Assembly (NCBI GenBank): GCA_023436065.1
Contig: JAEZKU010000024.1
Span: 434,001 to 498,000 of the forward strand
DNA length: 64,000 nucleotides
Source: Bacillota bacterium
Lineage (GTDB): Bacteria > Bacillota > Clostridia > Lachnospirales > Lachnospiraceae
Direction: 5' to 3'
Under the pieces are notes generated by a model. That model worked only from the letters and a program-made list of their open reading frames with translations. It was not told the DNA's origin and searched no databases. Of the stretch, positions 1 through 9,080 are shown piece after piece (within the stretch, counting starts at the first letter, position 1; every line of letters starts with the position of its first letter). The translations under genes and the position numbers were made by a program.

Positions 1-26
1 ATTCAATTATTAGCTTCCATCTGATT

Positions 27-1178
27 TCATGAATACCTCTTCATCGAAATCCACTGAAGGAGGAGGATGATTATGCTTGCCAATAAAGTTATTATAATGA
101 TATTTTGAATACCGCTCAGGTTGATGACGACGGCCGCCAGACCGGAACCTATCGCACTCCCTAATTGAAGCGACGAGCTATTGATGCTGATCATGAAGCT
201 GGACTTATTCTCTGTTACCTGAGCTATTCCTGTATTGAGCTGTAAGCCCGTGAACCATCCGCTCATAATCCAGAGTATTGCAAGGAGTACACTGAACCAC
301 TGAACAGGCTGAAATACAAGTATCAGAAGGATCAGGGCAGTTTGAATCACAGCACCCAGAAGCATCGATTTAGCATAACCGATATGATCCGATACATAAC
401 CGCCTAGCAGATTACCTAAGAAGCTTGCAACTCCCAAAAGGATCAGAATAACACTCATCGCAGCCTCCAGGGATGGGTATAGAAGCAACAAATAAGGTGT
501 AATATAGGTGTAAAATGCATTATAGCCTATAAACATAAACAGAGTAAATGCGATGATTAAGAGAACCCTAAGATCCTTAAAATACTGTAATTCTTTCTTC
601 AGTTCCAATTTTGTGGAGGAATGATCTCCTTCCGGCAAAAATATCGCAAAGTATATCAGAGACAGTATCATAATAATACCCAATATCCAGAAAACAGTAC
701 GCCATTCGAAGACTGCGGATAAGACACGCGTCAGTGGTATACCTACGACAAGCGCCATAGCACTGCCCGCCAAATAGAAAGCCATAGAACGGCCTTGTCT
801 TTCTTTTGAAGAAAGCGATACAACCATTGAAATGGCTAAAACTCCATAGCTGTTAGCAGCTATTCCCATGATGAGTCGAATGGCAAGTAACTGTCCAAAG
901 CTTTGTGCATAAACAAGTGCAACCGTCATCAGTATCGTAATTATCAGCATGATCTTCAGCATCCTGACCCGTTCAATTCTCCTGAACATAATCAGGGTAA
1001 TTGGCATTCCGAATGCGGCACCATAGGAATACATGGTATTTAATAAACCGGAATCAGCCACTGAAATATTCAGTGAGTCGGCAACAATATCTAAAATACC
1101 ACTAAAAGTACTGGAAGTCATTACAAGTACAAAGCTCATCAGGGTAAAAACCATTAAGGTTATATTCGTCTTCTTCAT
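27..1178 (-). CDS. MFS transporter, probable efflux carrier
   Basis: A 383-residue polytopic protein with about twelve hydrophobic segments and the major facilitator layout: two six-helix halves joined by a charged cytoplasmic loop near residues 185-200. The first half carries a basic loop (FRRIERVR) after helix 2, and an RLIMG motif is present. MFS proteins of this size export sugars, drugs or small metabolites, but nothing here fixes the substrate. The start follows a GGAGA box. The next gene upstream on the same strand is an aldo/keto reductase 49 bp away, so the two may be cotranscribed from the MerR-type promoter at 2430-2460. Family assignment is secure; the role is inferred. Confidence 0.85.
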   Translation of the reverse strand: MKKTNITLMVFTLMSFVLVMTSSTFSGILDIVADSLNISVADSGLLNTMYSYGAAFGMPITLIMFRRIERVRMLKIMLIITILMTVALVYAQSFGQLLAIRLIMGIAANSYGVLAISMVVSLSSKERQGRSMAFYLAGSAMALVVGIPLTRVLSAVFEWRTVFWILGIIMILSLIYFAIFLPEGDHSSTKLELKKELQYFKDLRVLLIIAFTLFMFIGYNAFYTYITPYLLLLYPSLEAAMSVILILLGVASFLGNLLGGYVSDHIGYAKSMLLGAVIQTALILLILVFQPVQWFSVLLAILWIMSGWFTGLQLNTGIAQVTENKSSFMISINSSSLQLGSAIGSGLAAVVINLSGIQNIIIITLLASIIILLLQWISMKRYS

Positions 1179-1227
1179 TCTGTTCTCCGTAAGTTTCTTA
1201 TGTAAGGCATGAGCCGGTTATCATTTT

Positions 1228-2358
1228 TTACTTAATTTTTTGTGTGAAATCAACCATGGCTTCTGATATCTTAATCTGCTGCGGGCAGACCTCTTCACAG
1301 CTTCTGCATCCGATACAGGCACTGGGTCTCTTTTCTTTCGAAAGGACTGCCAGTACCATGGGTGCGATAAAACCGCCACCCGTATAGCTGTGTTCATTAT
1401 ATAAACCTAATAAGGTGGGGATGTCAAGCTCCTGCGGGCAATGACTCGTACAATACCGACAAGCCGTGCAGGGGAGTATTTTTTTGCTCAGCATCTCCTC
1501 TGCTATATTCAAGATTAGTGTGTTTTCTTCATTGCTCAGAAGCTTCTCTTCTTCGAAGGTATGAATGTTTTCAACCATTTGCCCGTAATTAGACATTCCT
1601 GACAATATGACCGTAACACTCGGTAATGACAGTAAAAAGCGAAAAGCCCATGCCGGTATCTTCTCCTCAGGGCGGAATGCCTTAAGCCTGTTCTCATGCT
1701 CTTCTGACAATTTGCACAGGCTTCCCCCACGAAGAGGTTCCATTACCCATACCGGAAGCTGATATTCTGCCGCAAGCTCAACTTTTGCCTTCGCATTCTG
1801 GAAGCTCCAGTCAAGATAGTTCAGCTGGATCTGGCAAAATTCCATTTTGTCTCCATATCCCTCCAGGAAACGTTTCATTACCTCATAGCTTCCGTGTACA
1901 GAGAACCCAAGATGACGAATTCGTCCATTCTCCTTTTGTTTTACCAAATAATCATATATCCCATAGCTCGGGTCCAGATAGGCATCAATATTCATCTCAC
2001 AGACATTATGAACCAGATAGAAATCAAAATACTCTACCCTGCATTTTTTAAGCTGCTCTTCGAAAACTTCTTCTACCTTTGTCCAATAAGCAGGATCGTA
2101 ACCGGGGAATTTCGTTACCAGGTAATAACTATCCCTCGGATATCTGCTTAATATCTTGCCCATGACAAGCTCTGACTGTCCGTCATGATAGCCCCAGGCT
2201 GTATCAAAGTAGTTCACCCCATGCTCCATGGCATATGCAACCATCTTACCTGTTTCTGTCTCATCAATATTGGGATATCCTCCTTCAATGACCGGAAGTC
2301 GCATCGCTCCCATACCTAAAGCAGACAACTTTAACCCTTGAAATTCTTTATAAATCAT
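1228..2358 (-). CDS. Aldo/keto reductase with C-terminal ferredoxin-type Fe-S domain
   Basis: Residues 1-270 form an aldo/keto reductase barrel with the usual catalytic tetrad in place: Asp and Tyr in YFDTAWGYHDG, Lys in LVTKFPG and His in FYLVHN. The C-terminal ~90 residues hold two cysteine clusters, CTACRYCTSHCP and CIGCRSCEEVCP, as in 4Fe-4S ferredoxin domains. This fused form is common in anaerobes and is thought to exchange electrons with ferredoxin-like partners. A longer frame reaches 2400, but GGGGGAG sits just before the ATG at 2358 (MIYKEF), so that start is chosen (376 aa). A MerR-type promoter lies upstream at 2430-2460. The substrate is unknown. Confidence 0.88.
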   Translation of the reverse strand: MIYKEFQGLKLSALGMGAMRLPVIEGGYPNIDETETGKMVAYAMEHGVNYFDTAWGYHDGQSELVMGKILSRYPRDSYYLVTKFPGYDPAYWTKVEEVFEEQLKKCRVEYFDFYLVHNVCEMNIDAYLDPSYGIYDYLVKQKENGRIRHLGFSVHGSYEVMKRFLEGYGDKMEFCQIQLNYLDWSFQNAKAKVELAAEYQLPVWVMEPLRGGSLCKLSEEHENRLKAFRPEEKIPAWAFRFLLSLPSVTVILSGMSNYGQMVENIHTFEEEKLLSNEENTLILNIAEEMLSKKILPCTACRYCTSHCPQELDIPTLLGLYNEHSYTGGGFIAPMVLAVLSKEKRPSACIGCRSCEEVCPQQIKISEAMVDFTQKIK

Positions 2359-2429
2359 AATTTCTCCCCCTCTATTCATGTAATTTGTCCGGACTTCCAT
2401 ACTCCACCCTTCTTAAGTCCTTAGGTATG

Positions 2430-2460
2430 ATTGTAATATCTGGAGTTCACTCCAAGTCAA
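2430..2460 (-). promoter_or_regulatory. MerR-type promoter/operator of the aldo/keto reductase gene
   Basis: On the minus strand a -35 box TTGACT (2455-2460) and a -10 box TACAAT (2430-2435) are separated by 19 bp instead of the usual 17. The overlong spacer contains a dyad of the form GGAGT-N2-ACTCC (2442-2453). A 19-bp spacer centred on a dyad is the hallmark of promoters that MerR-family activators untwist. No MerR gene is in the window, so the regulator would be encoded elsewhere. Confidence 0.7.
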
Positions 2461-2577
2461 GAACTTTTTAGTCCGTCCGTCCGGTCACACCTCCAAAAAA
2501 ATAATTAATTCAGTTCTAACCTTAATTTCATTATACTCCAACCAATCTGTCTATTCAAAGCATTATATGTCTCTATG

Positions 2578-2608
2578 AAAAACGCACCCATATCATAATG
2601 AGTGCGTT
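2578..2608 (-). terminator. Intrinsic terminator of the PNPOx-family gene
   Basis: AACGCAC (2581-2587) and GTGCGTT (2602-2608) form a stem that, read on the minus strand, runs into a short T tract. It lies 20 bp after the stop codon of the gene ending at 2628. Confidence 0.7.
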
Positions 2609-2627
2609 ATATCTATGTAATACTATT

Positions 2628-3068
2628 CTAGAATTGTACTCTTGGCGCTTCCTGTTCTCTTACATTCCACTTCATGCTCCATATATAAGCCGTAGCATTT
2701 ACGATGCGGAAGATAACAACCTCTGTATCAACCTTTGAATTTGTAATATTGCCCCACAGCCAGGGACGTTCTTGCTTGAGCCTCTTTTCAAGCTCTTCAT
2801 CCTTTACAATTTCAGCTGTTCCGCTGACGCGTAGCATTTCAAAGTCAGGTTGATCCATCTTTCGTTCAAATGCCACTTCAATCTTAGGATTCTTTTTGAT
2901 TTGACCGGATAGACTCTTTGCCATGGCTGTATGATAGTAAAATCCTGTTTCATCAGCAAACCACATCAGCATCCCACGCACGTGCGGCTGCTTCTCTTCA
3001 CTGGTAGCCATCCAGCTTCTTGGATTTTGATTGGCAAACAGCAGTATTTCTTTCTTTAATTCATCCAT
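2628..3068 (-). CDS. Pyridoxamine 5'-phosphate oxidase family protein
   Basis: A 146-residue single-domain split-barrel protein. The pattern of a short N-terminal helix, a PRSWMAT strand, RGMLMWFADETGFYYHTA and a later ..FEMLRVSGTAEIV strand matches small flavin-binding proteins of the PNPOx-like family (general stress protein 26 type). These bind FMN, F420 or heme and reduce varied substrates, and most are not true PdxH enzymes. The start has an AAGGAGG box at good spacing. It is probably transcribed alone, with its own terminator at 2578-2608 and an AraC-type regulator just upstream on the same strand. The specific reaction cannot be told. Confidence 0.8.
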   Translation of the reverse strand: MDELKKEILLFANQNPRSWMATSEEKQPHVRGMLMWFADETGFYYHTAMAKSLSGQIKKNPKIEVAFERKMDQPDFEMLRVSGTAEIVKDEELEKRLKQERPWLWGNITNSKVDTEVVIFRIVNATAYIWSMKWNVREQEAPRVQF

Positions 3069-3155
3069 ACTATATTCCTCCTTTTGATTATTAGCCTATT
3101 CTAAGCAAAAGAAGGATAGCTGGCTTTCAATATTCCAAGATGATTTTTCAAAATT

Positions 3156-4067
3156 CTACGTTTTTGACCGCTGAAAATTCTGGCGAAACGCAGTCGGAGT
3201 CATTTTGTATTTCTCTATAAAGCAAGAGGAAAAATAGGAAGATGTATTAAAGCCGCATTTCAACGCAATTTCAGTGACATTGTTCGTATTGTTAATCAGC
3301 ATATTTCGTGCTTTTTTCAATCTGAGGAGCTTAAGAAAATCTATCGGTGTCTCACCTGTCACTGCTTTAAATATCTTTGCGAAATGATTCGCAGAAAGGT
3401 TTGAAAGTCCTGCGAGATCTTCTACCGTAATTTTTTCGGAAAAGTGGCTGTTCATATAGGCAACCGCGCGATCGATCTCAAATCGATCATAAAGAGGAGC
3501 GACCTGCGGTGCATCGAAAAGAACCGATCGCACTAACAGATGCACCACCGCCCTGGCCAGCTGGTTTAAGTAATCTGCGTTCCTATTCTGATATTCGCCT
3601 GCCTCCAGCATAAAGCACTTTAACAATCCCAGTAATTCAGGGTGGGGTGCATACTGATCCCCAAGAAAAACCGGCTCAGACTGTGAATATTGTTCAAAGA
3701 CTTGGCGAAACAGCTTTTCCTCTATCTGAATCGCAATATAACTTTGAAATCCGTCCTGCTCCGGTTCCTGATGTGGAATATTGGGTGACATCGCCATCAA
3801 GCATTTTCCGTCAGATATGTCATATGAAATTCTTATGCCTTCTACTATGAATGAGCTCACAGAATCAAAATAATAAATAAACGAATACGCCGGATGCGTG
3901 TGGCTTGGGGTGGTTGCGTACTTACATTGCCCGCTGGACGGAATAAACAGGCTGATCTGCGGATGTAAAAAGCAATCTATTTTTTCATAGATCAGGGTTC
4001 CTGTGTCTTCATCAAGTACCCCGACAAGTTTGTTTAGAATCTCAAAATCTCCCCTGCTTAATGTCAT
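3156..4067 (-). CDS. AraC-family transcriptional regulator
   Basis: A 303-residue protein with an N-terminal cupin-like sensing region (residues ~30-170, including SHTHPAYSFIYYF) and a C-terminal double helix-turn-helix of AraC type (~195-295). The signature region is seen as ITVEDLAGLSNLSANHFAKIFK followed by ITEIALKCGFNTSSYFSSCF-like text, ending in the typical PTAFRQNF. It resembles regulators of carbon or stress genes. The start follows GGAGG. It lies 87 bp upstream of the PNPOx-family gene on the same strand and may control it, but this is inference from position only. Confidence 0.88.
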   Translation of the reverse strand: MTLSRGDFEILNKLVGVLDEDTGTLIYEKIDCFLHPQISLFIPSSGQCKYATTPSHTHPAYSFIYYFDSVSSFIVEGIRISYDISDGKCLMAMSPNIPHQEPEQDGFQSYIAIQIEEKLFRQVFEQYSQSEPVFLGDQYAPHPELLGLLKCFMLEAGEYQNRNADYLNQLARAVVHLLVRSVLFDAPQVAPLYDRFEIDRAVAYMNSHFSEKITVEDLAGLSNLSANHFAKIFKAVTGETPIDFLKLLRLKKARNMLINNTNNVTEIALKCGFNTSSYFSSCFIEKYKMTPTAFRQNFQRSKT

Positions 4068-4153
4068 ATACTTTCCTCCACCAAATCTATCTTCAGCTTC
4101 AAATCCACAAAATTATTCCTGAAAAACCTGTAATTTATCTACTAAAATACCTG

Positions 4154-5092
4154 CTAATCATGGTACGCTTGAATACTTCTCTCTAATATTTCCTTTGCCT
4201 TTCCTTTCATCTCCTCAGGATACAGGATCTGCCCGTAGCATAACAGAGCTCTGATATCTTCTTCAGCGACGTCCTTTCTATGCAAATCAATCATCGCAAT
4301 GATTGAAGTATCCTCCTTTTTAATCCCTACCACATCATAATCCTTCAATACAGCGCCATAAGCTTCGTGAAGCCTAATCTCAACCGGGTAATACTCGCTC
4401 TCTCTTCTGTTCTGTCCGAATGCCTTCGTTGACAAGGACCAATAGCTCTTCAGATCAAATTCCTTCGGGATAGCATAAGCATCCTGAAGTAAAGTGATCC
4501 CATCCATTCTGGAACAACGGAAAGTCCTTATTTCATGTCTGGAATAACAAAAAGCCACCAGATACCAGGAGGTATATTTGAGTACCAGACCATAAGGTGC
4601 TATGACTCTGTCAGACCTTGTCCCATCGCTTTGGATATATTGAATACGAAGCTTCTGCTGCAGGAATAACGCCTTCATAATCGGCTGTAAATCAATTTCG
4701 GTAGAGTCTTTCTCCCACCAGCTTTTTTGATCGATCAAAATTTTATGCTTTCTCTCATTCCTTAATCCATCCCCGCTCAGATACTTTAAATTCAATCCAC
4801 TTTCTAAGGCATGAATCAGCTTTTCCTGCTCCGGCATAGCGTATAGATGGGTGATTAAAGTCTGAAAGGTATCATCTGCTTGGTCAAGCTTTAATTGATA
4901 GCCCTCCATAAAAGCAATCCCTCCGCTTTGACCTGTAGTTGTTAGGATGGGGTAGCCGGATTCACATAATACATCAATATCCCGATAGATTGTTCTACAG
5001 GATACCTCGAGCGCTTCTGCCATATCATGTGCTTTTACTTTACCCTCCTGGTCTATTTTCATTAAAATACTGATTAAACGATGTATTCTCAT
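4154..5092 (-). CDS. WYL-domain transcriptional regulator with N-terminal HTH
   Basis: A 312-residue DeoR/YafY-type regulator. An N-terminal winged helix (residues 1-60, with VSCRTIYRDIDVL as recognition helix) precedes a WYL domain (~125-210, with GLVLKYTSWYLVAFC and the RTFRCSRMDGI strand) and a C-terminal WCX-like region. WYL domains bind small ligands or nucleic acids. A frame upstream reaches 5125, but AAGGAG precedes the ATG at 5092, which is taken as the start. It is transcribed divergently from the oxidoreductase at 5172, with two dyads in the 79-bp gap, so autoregulation plus control of that neighbour is likely. Confidence 0.87.
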   Translation of the reverse strand: MRIHRLISILMKIDQEGKVKAHDMAEALEVSCRTIYRDIDVLCESGYPILTTTGQSGGIAFMEGYQLKLDQADDTFQTLITHLYAMPEQEKLIHALESGLNLKYLSGDGLRNERKHKILIDQKSWWEKDSTEIDLQPIMKALFLQQKLRIQYIQSDGTRSDRVIAPYGLVLKYTSWYLVAFCYSRHEIRTFRCSRMDGITLLQDAYAIPKEFDLKSYWSLSTKAFGQNRRESEYYPVEIRLHEAYGAVLKDYDVVGIKKEDTSIIAMIDLHRKDVAEEDIRALLCYGQILYPEEMKGKAKEILERSIQAYHD

Positions 5093-5106
5093 ATTTTTTC
5101 TCCTTT

Positions 5107-5146
5107 TATGACATGCTGATGTCATAAATGATTCATTACAATGAAT
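5107..5146. promoter_or_regulatory. Two candidate operator dyads between the WYL regulator and oxidoreductase genes
   Basis: The divergent gap holds TATGACAT-GCTG-ATGTCATA (5107-5126, arms of 8 bp with no mismatch) and ATTCATT-AC-AATGAAT (5131-5146, arms of 7 bp). Their place between the two start codons suggests binding sites for the WYL-domain regulator. Confidence 0.45.
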
Positions 5147-5171
5147 ATATCAAAAATAAGGAGGAATTACA

Positions 5172-6098
5172 ATGCATATTGGAATATTAGGAACGGGCTT
5201 CGGTAAATATCACGGTGAGCAATATAAAAAAATTGATCCTTCCATTCAACTGACTTTTTGGGGCAGGGATGAGGCGAAATTAAAGGGGATAAGCACTGAG
5301 CTTAACTGTGAATATACAACAGATATCGATAAATTTATAAACAATCGTAGCTTTGACTTTATTGATATCTGTCTGCCCACACAATTACATGCAGAATATG
5401 CCATAAAGGCGATGAAGAATAATCACTCCGTATTGATTGAAACTCCTGCAGTAGCCTCACTGGAGGAAGGCTTCAGGATCATAGAAGCTGCGAAGGAAAC
5501 AGAAAAGAAAGTGTTGGTAGACATGTTCCTAAGGTATGATCCCTACTACCGTATGCTTCATGACTTTACGCAAAGCAAGAAATACGGAGCCCTGAAGCAC
5601 CTTACAATCTATCGGAAAACACCTCCGATCTGGGGTAAGCTCGGAAGTGATATCATCGCGACAGCTTTAATGATTCATGATCTGGACTTTGTTACCTGGC
5701 TCGCAAAGGATCTTAAGCTGGTCTCCTCCGAGATCACAACAAATTCTGATAATTCAGGAGCTGTGATTGATTGTCTTATAGCTAATCCCTCTCTCAAGGT
5801 TCATGTACATGGTAACTCTATGCTGTCTTTTGATGCTCCTTTTTCTGTTGGATATGAGGCTACCTTTGAACATGCAACAATCAGCTATTATGAAGATTCA
5901 TCTGAAGCTACTGTCGAAACCGAGTGTATGATATATTCTGAGGGGAAGAGAGAAAAAGTCGTCTTTGAACCTGAAGCACATTGCAAGGCACTCCTGCGAG
6001 CAGCCATCGAGGATATAAAGAATGGAACAGACAGCGGCTTGACGATAGATAATGCCTTGCCTTCGCTAGCCATTGCTTTTCAATTGACTGGTGTTTGA
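5172..6098 (+). CDS. Gfo/Idh/MocA-family oxidoreductase
   Basis: A 308-residue NAD(P)-dependent oxidoreductase. The N-terminal Rossmann fold begins with IGILGTGFGKYHG, close to the GxGxxG(x)H pattern of the family, and DICLPTQLHAEYAIKAMKNNHSVLIETPA matches the strand where the family usually has EKP (here ETP, so the common catalytic Lys is replaced by Thr). The C-terminal alpha/beta domain includes MIHDLDFVTWLA, which supplies the usual Asp/His. AAGGAGG precedes the ATG. It is divergent from a WYL regulator. The substrate, probably a sugar or cyclitol derivative, is unknown. Confidence 0.85.
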   Translation: MHIGILGTGFGKYHGEQYKKIDPSIQLTFWGRDEAKLKGISTELNCEYTTDIDKFINNRSFDFIDICLPTQLHAEYAIKAMKNNHSVLIETPAVASLEEGFRIIEAAKETEKKVLVDMFLRYDPYYRMLHDFTQSKKYGALKHLTIYRKTPPIWGKLGSDIIATALMIHDLDFVTWLAKDLKLVSSEITTNSDNSGAVIDCLIANPSLKVHVHGNSMLSFDAPFSVGYEATFEHATISYYEDSSEATVETECMIYSEGKREKVVFEPEAHCKALLRAAIEDIKNGTDSGLTIDNALPSLAIAFQLTGV

Positions 6099-6246
6099 AT
6101 AATAGTCAATTAAATTTCAGTAGAAGTTGCTCCCTGATTCTGTCAGGCAATCTGATCAGAAGTTTAAATATGATAGGTAGTGAAACTGTATATCGATATG
6201 TATTGTTTGATTTCATTGATCATGATCAATACTCCGTATCCTTGCC

Positions 6247-7080
6247 CTATTTGATCGGGATGCATAAATCCATCCTTACAGTTTCATTCTCTCTATCCAT
6301 ATGCTGATAAATGTTCAAACCATAGCGTTGATCCATCTCATAACCGCTTTCCGGTAGCCAGACACTGAAAATCCCCTGTATTGTACAAAAAATATCCTTT
6401 ATCTTCCCTTCGTAACGATAGGTTGCGTATTTACCTCCCTTAATCGTCGTTACATTATCCAGACTGTAAGGTTCCTCCGTATTCATACAAAGATCACAGA
6501 TGCATCTGTTACGTTCTGTAATCGACGGGTCATCATAGAACCGCTCCAGTAACAATGTATCGGTTTTCAAATAATCCTTGTATTGATCCAGGAAGTCAAA
6601 CCATTTCTCTTTCAGCTCGTAATAATTACCGATCATTCTCTCAAAGATAACGACATAGTCGGGAATGTAACGTATCTCAATATGATTATTGTAGTTCTCG
6701 AATGTGTCAAAACCGGTAAGTCCATCCGGATAAAACGGATTAGGCATGCCTGTTACATAAGTAGAATTACGAAATTCAACCGGTGAAACATTATGATGCT
6801 TTCTGAAGGCTGAACTGTAGTTTGAAGAGCTATATCCGTAATCCAGACCGATATCTGTGATGGGTTTGTTTTTCTCCAGCTTGATATCGATGGCACTCTG
6901 ATCCATCTTCAGACGTTTTACAAATTCATAGACACCTTCACCGGTGGCTTCCTTGAAGGATCTGTCAAAGTAATATTTTGAAAAGTGAAAATGCCCTGCC
7001 ACATCTTCTAATGTAAGCTTCTCATCAATATGCTGTATGATATAATCAATGCTTTGATTAATAACTTCTCTTTTGATCAT
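6247..7080 (-). CDS. AraC-family regulator with GyrI-like effector domain
   Basis: A 277-residue protein. Residues ~5-105 are an AraC-type DNA-binding domain (LTLEDVAGHFHFSKYYFDRSFK, then ITDIGLDYGYSSSNYSSAFRKHHNVSPVEFR). Residues ~125-277 match the GyrI/Rob-type effector-binding fold, ending in MDLCIPIK. This is the Rob/SoxS-like arrangement in which the C-terminal domain binds a hydrophobic or cationic ligand. The start has a GAGG box. A GNAT acetyltransferase gene lies 40 bp upstream on the same strand, so both may be one transcription unit. A second regulator of the same build is at 34557-35417. Confidence 0.87.
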   Translation of the reverse strand: MIKREVINQSIDYIIQHIDEKLTLEDVAGHFHFSKYYFDRSFKEATGEGVYEFVKRLKMDQSAIDIKLEKNKPITDIGLDYGYSSSNYSSAFRKHHNVSPVEFRNSTYVTGMPNPFYPDGLTGFDTFENYNNHIEIRYIPDYVVIFERMIGNYYELKEKWFDFLDQYKDYLKTDTLLLERFYDDPSITERNRCICDLCMNTEEPYSLDNVTTIKGGKYATYRYEGKIKDIFCTIQGIFSVWLPESGYEMDQRYGLNIYQHMDRENETVRMDLCIPIK

Positions 7081-7120
7081 ATAGTTACCTCATTACCTAA
7101 GTCATCCCCTCTATGATACA

Positions 7121-7660
7121 CTATCTTTTCCATTCTTCTTCCAGCATCGCATAAACATAATCATCACACCATTGCCCCTCCATAAGAAAACTCTTAATAA
7201 AATGTGCTTCTTTTCGGAAGCCAAGCCTTTCTAAAAGTTTAATTGATTGAGTATTTCCGGGATCAACTGATGCCGTAATTCTATGCTTGTTCCAATCAAG
7301 GAATACGTTGTTTATCATCGCATTCACAGCCTCAAAAGCATATCCATTGCCATGATGCTCAGGAGATAAGGTATATCCTATTTCTATTTGATCCTCATCA
7401 ATAAAATGAATTCCGATATCACCAATCATTCGCCCATTCTTAAAGCAAATAGCCAATTGCAACCACTCATTTACCGTATTCGGACAAACAACGGCATTCT
7501 TACGAATAAATTCTTCTATTTCGCCGATACGCTTTGGTTTCCATGTCTGATATTGATATACCTGCGGCATAGAACGGTAATGAAAGAAGTCTTCCTTGTC
7601 TTTCAGCTCAATCGCTCTGATCAATAATCGATCCGTTTGAATAGAAATAGAATTACGCAT
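7121..7660 (-). CDS. GNAT-family N-acetyltransferase (RimJ/RimL type)
   Basis: A 179-residue acetyltransferase of the RimJ/RimL branch: an N-terminal TDRLLIRAIELKD strand, the acetyl-CoA site region IEIGYTLSPEHHGNGYAFEAVNAM (the Q/RxxGxG/A loop is seen as HHGNGYA), and KLLERLGFRKEAHF near the C-terminus, which is the typical ending motif of this family. Members acetylate N-terminal amines of ribosomal proteins, antibiotics or small amines; the target is not predictable here. GAGGAG sits before the ATG. It is followed by an AraC/GyrI-type regulator 40 bp downstream. Confidence 0.88.
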   Translation of the reverse strand: MRNSISIQTDRLLIRAIELKDKEDFFHYRSMPQVYQYQTWKPKRIGEIEEFIRKNAVVCPNTVNEWLQLAICFKNGRMIGDIGIHFIDEDQIEIGYTLSPEHHGNGYAFEAVNAMINNVFLDWNKHRITASVDPGNTQSIKLLERLGFRKEAHFIKSFLMEGQWCDDYVYAMLEEEWKR

Positions 7661-7803
7661 AAATTATTCTCCTCTTTTTTCAATAAACTATAAAGATACC
7701 GATAGTATGAATACCATTGTTATTACAATTGTATAACTTTGGAATATTATTTTCAACAAGAAACGCATATTTACATACCAAAGGGTTATTCAAGAAAGCG
7801 TAA

Positions 7804-7853
7804 ATAGAAGCATCCACATAAAGTGAAAAATCACTTTATGTGGATGCTTCTAT
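7804..7853 (-). terminator. Long perfect hairpin after the purine genes
   Basis: A perfect inverted repeat with 23-bp arms (7804-7826 and 7831-7853) and a 4-nt loop of A on the plus strand lies 33 bp after the AICAR transformylase stop codon. It is probably the operon terminator, though the T tract on the minus strand is short. Confidence 0.7.
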
Positions 7854-7886
7854 CTATTAGAAAAAACATGTTATCATAAATAATTC

Positions 7887-9065
7887 TTAGTGATGGAACA
7901 GACGCATTCCTGTCATACACATTACAATTCCATGCTTGTTACAGCACTCGATTACCAGATCGTCACGAATCGATCCACCCGGCTGCGCAATATATTTTAC
8001 ACCACTCTTTACTGCACGCTCGATGTTATCAGAAAACGGGAAGAATGCATCCGAGCCAACGGTTACGTCAGTATTGCTTGCAAGCCATGCCGTCTTTTCT
8101 TCCTTTGTGAATACCGGAGGCTTTACCTTGAAGATTTTTTCCCAGGCCCCATCAGCAAGCACGTCCATATAGTCCTCACCAATGTACAGGTCAATCGCAT
8201 TATCACGATCCGCACGACGAAGTGTGTCAACAAATTCAAGATTAAGAACCTGTGGAGCCTGACGAAGATACCAATTATCTGCCTTACTTCCAGCCAGTCT
8301 GGTACAATGGATACGGGACTGCTGTCCGGCACCTATACCAATTGCCTGACCATTTTTCACATAACATACAGAGTTAGATTGTGTGTACTTCAATGTAATC
8401 ATAGCGAGCTTCATATCAATCACTGCCTGCTTCGGAAGCTCTTTATTCTCAGTAACGATATTTGTGAACAGCTCATTGTTAATCTCGAAATCATTGCGCC
8501 CCTGTTCAAAGGAGATACCGTAAATTTGCTTTGTTTCCAGTGCCTGAGGAACATAATTCTCGTCAATCTGAATGATATTGTAGGTTCCTTTTTTCTTTTC
8601 CTTCAGGATAGCCAATGCCTCTGCTTCATAACCGGGTGCGATGATGCCATCAGAAAATTCACGACTGATGATACGCGCAGTATCAACATCACAAACATCA
8701 GACAGAGCTATAAAATCTCCATAGGACGACATACGGTCTGCACCTCTTGCACGCGCATAGGCACATGCAAGCGGAGAAAGCTCACCCAAATCCTCAACTG
8801 AATATATCTTTGCCAGAGTGTCGGTTAAAGGATGTCCAACTGCAGCACCTGCAGGTGATACATGCTTAAAGGATGTAGCTGCAGGAAGTCCGGTAGCTTT
8901 TTTTAATTCCTTCACTAACTGCCATCCATTGAAGGCATCCAGGAAATTGATATAACCGGGTTTGCCATTCAGCACCTCCAGGGGGAGGTCACTTCCATCC
9001 TGCATATAGATCCGGGAAGGCTTCTGATTTGGGTTGCATCCGTATTTTAACTGAATCTCTTTCAT
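7887..9065 (-). CDS. purH: AICAR formyltransferase (stand-alone, PurH C-domain type)
   Basis: A 392-residue protein matching the transformylase part of PurH, which uses 10-formyl-THF to convert AICAR to FAICAR. Visible family segments are LKYGCNPNQKP, SFKHVSPAGAAVG (with the conserved catalytic Lys-His), MKLAMITLKYTQSNSVCYVKNGQAIGIGAGQQSR and the C-terminal AQPGGSIRDD. The N-terminal IMP cyclohydrolase domain of ordinary PurH is absent; its place is taken by the PurO-like gene just upstream (15 bp gap). GAGAGG is best spaced for the ATG at 9065, so this is preferred to the ATG at 9074. A ZTP riboswitch precedes the pair. Confidence 0.92.
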   Translation of the reverse strand: MKEIQLKYGCNPNQKPSRIYMQDGSDLPLEVLNGKPGYINFLDAFNGWQLVKELKKATGLPAATSFKHVSPAGAAVGHPLTDTLAKIYSVEDLGELSPLACAYARARGADRMSSYGDFIALSDVCDVDTARIISREFSDGIIAPGYEAEALAILKEKKKGTYNIIQIDENYVPQALETKQIYGISFEQGRNDFEINNELFTNIVTENKELPKQAVIDMKLAMITLKYTQSNSVCYVKNGQAIGIGAGQQSRIHCTRLAGSKADNWYLRQAPQVLNLEFVDTLRRADRDNAIDLYIGEDYMDVLADGAWEKIFKVKPPVFTKEEKTAWLASNTDVTVGSDAFFPFSDNIERAVKSGVKYIAQPGGSIRDDLVIECCNKHGIVMCMTGMRLFHH

Positions 9066-9080
9066 TGATTTCATCCTCTC

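Noticed and set aside
6095..6307. Short plus-strand frame after the oxidoreductase
   Set aside because: No ribosome binding site, low-complexity product and overlap with the AraC-type gene on the other strand.
7890..8801. 303-codon open frame on the plus strand
   Set aside because: It lies fully opposite the conserved AICAR transformylase gene, has no ribosome site and a low-complexity Cys/Ile-rich product.
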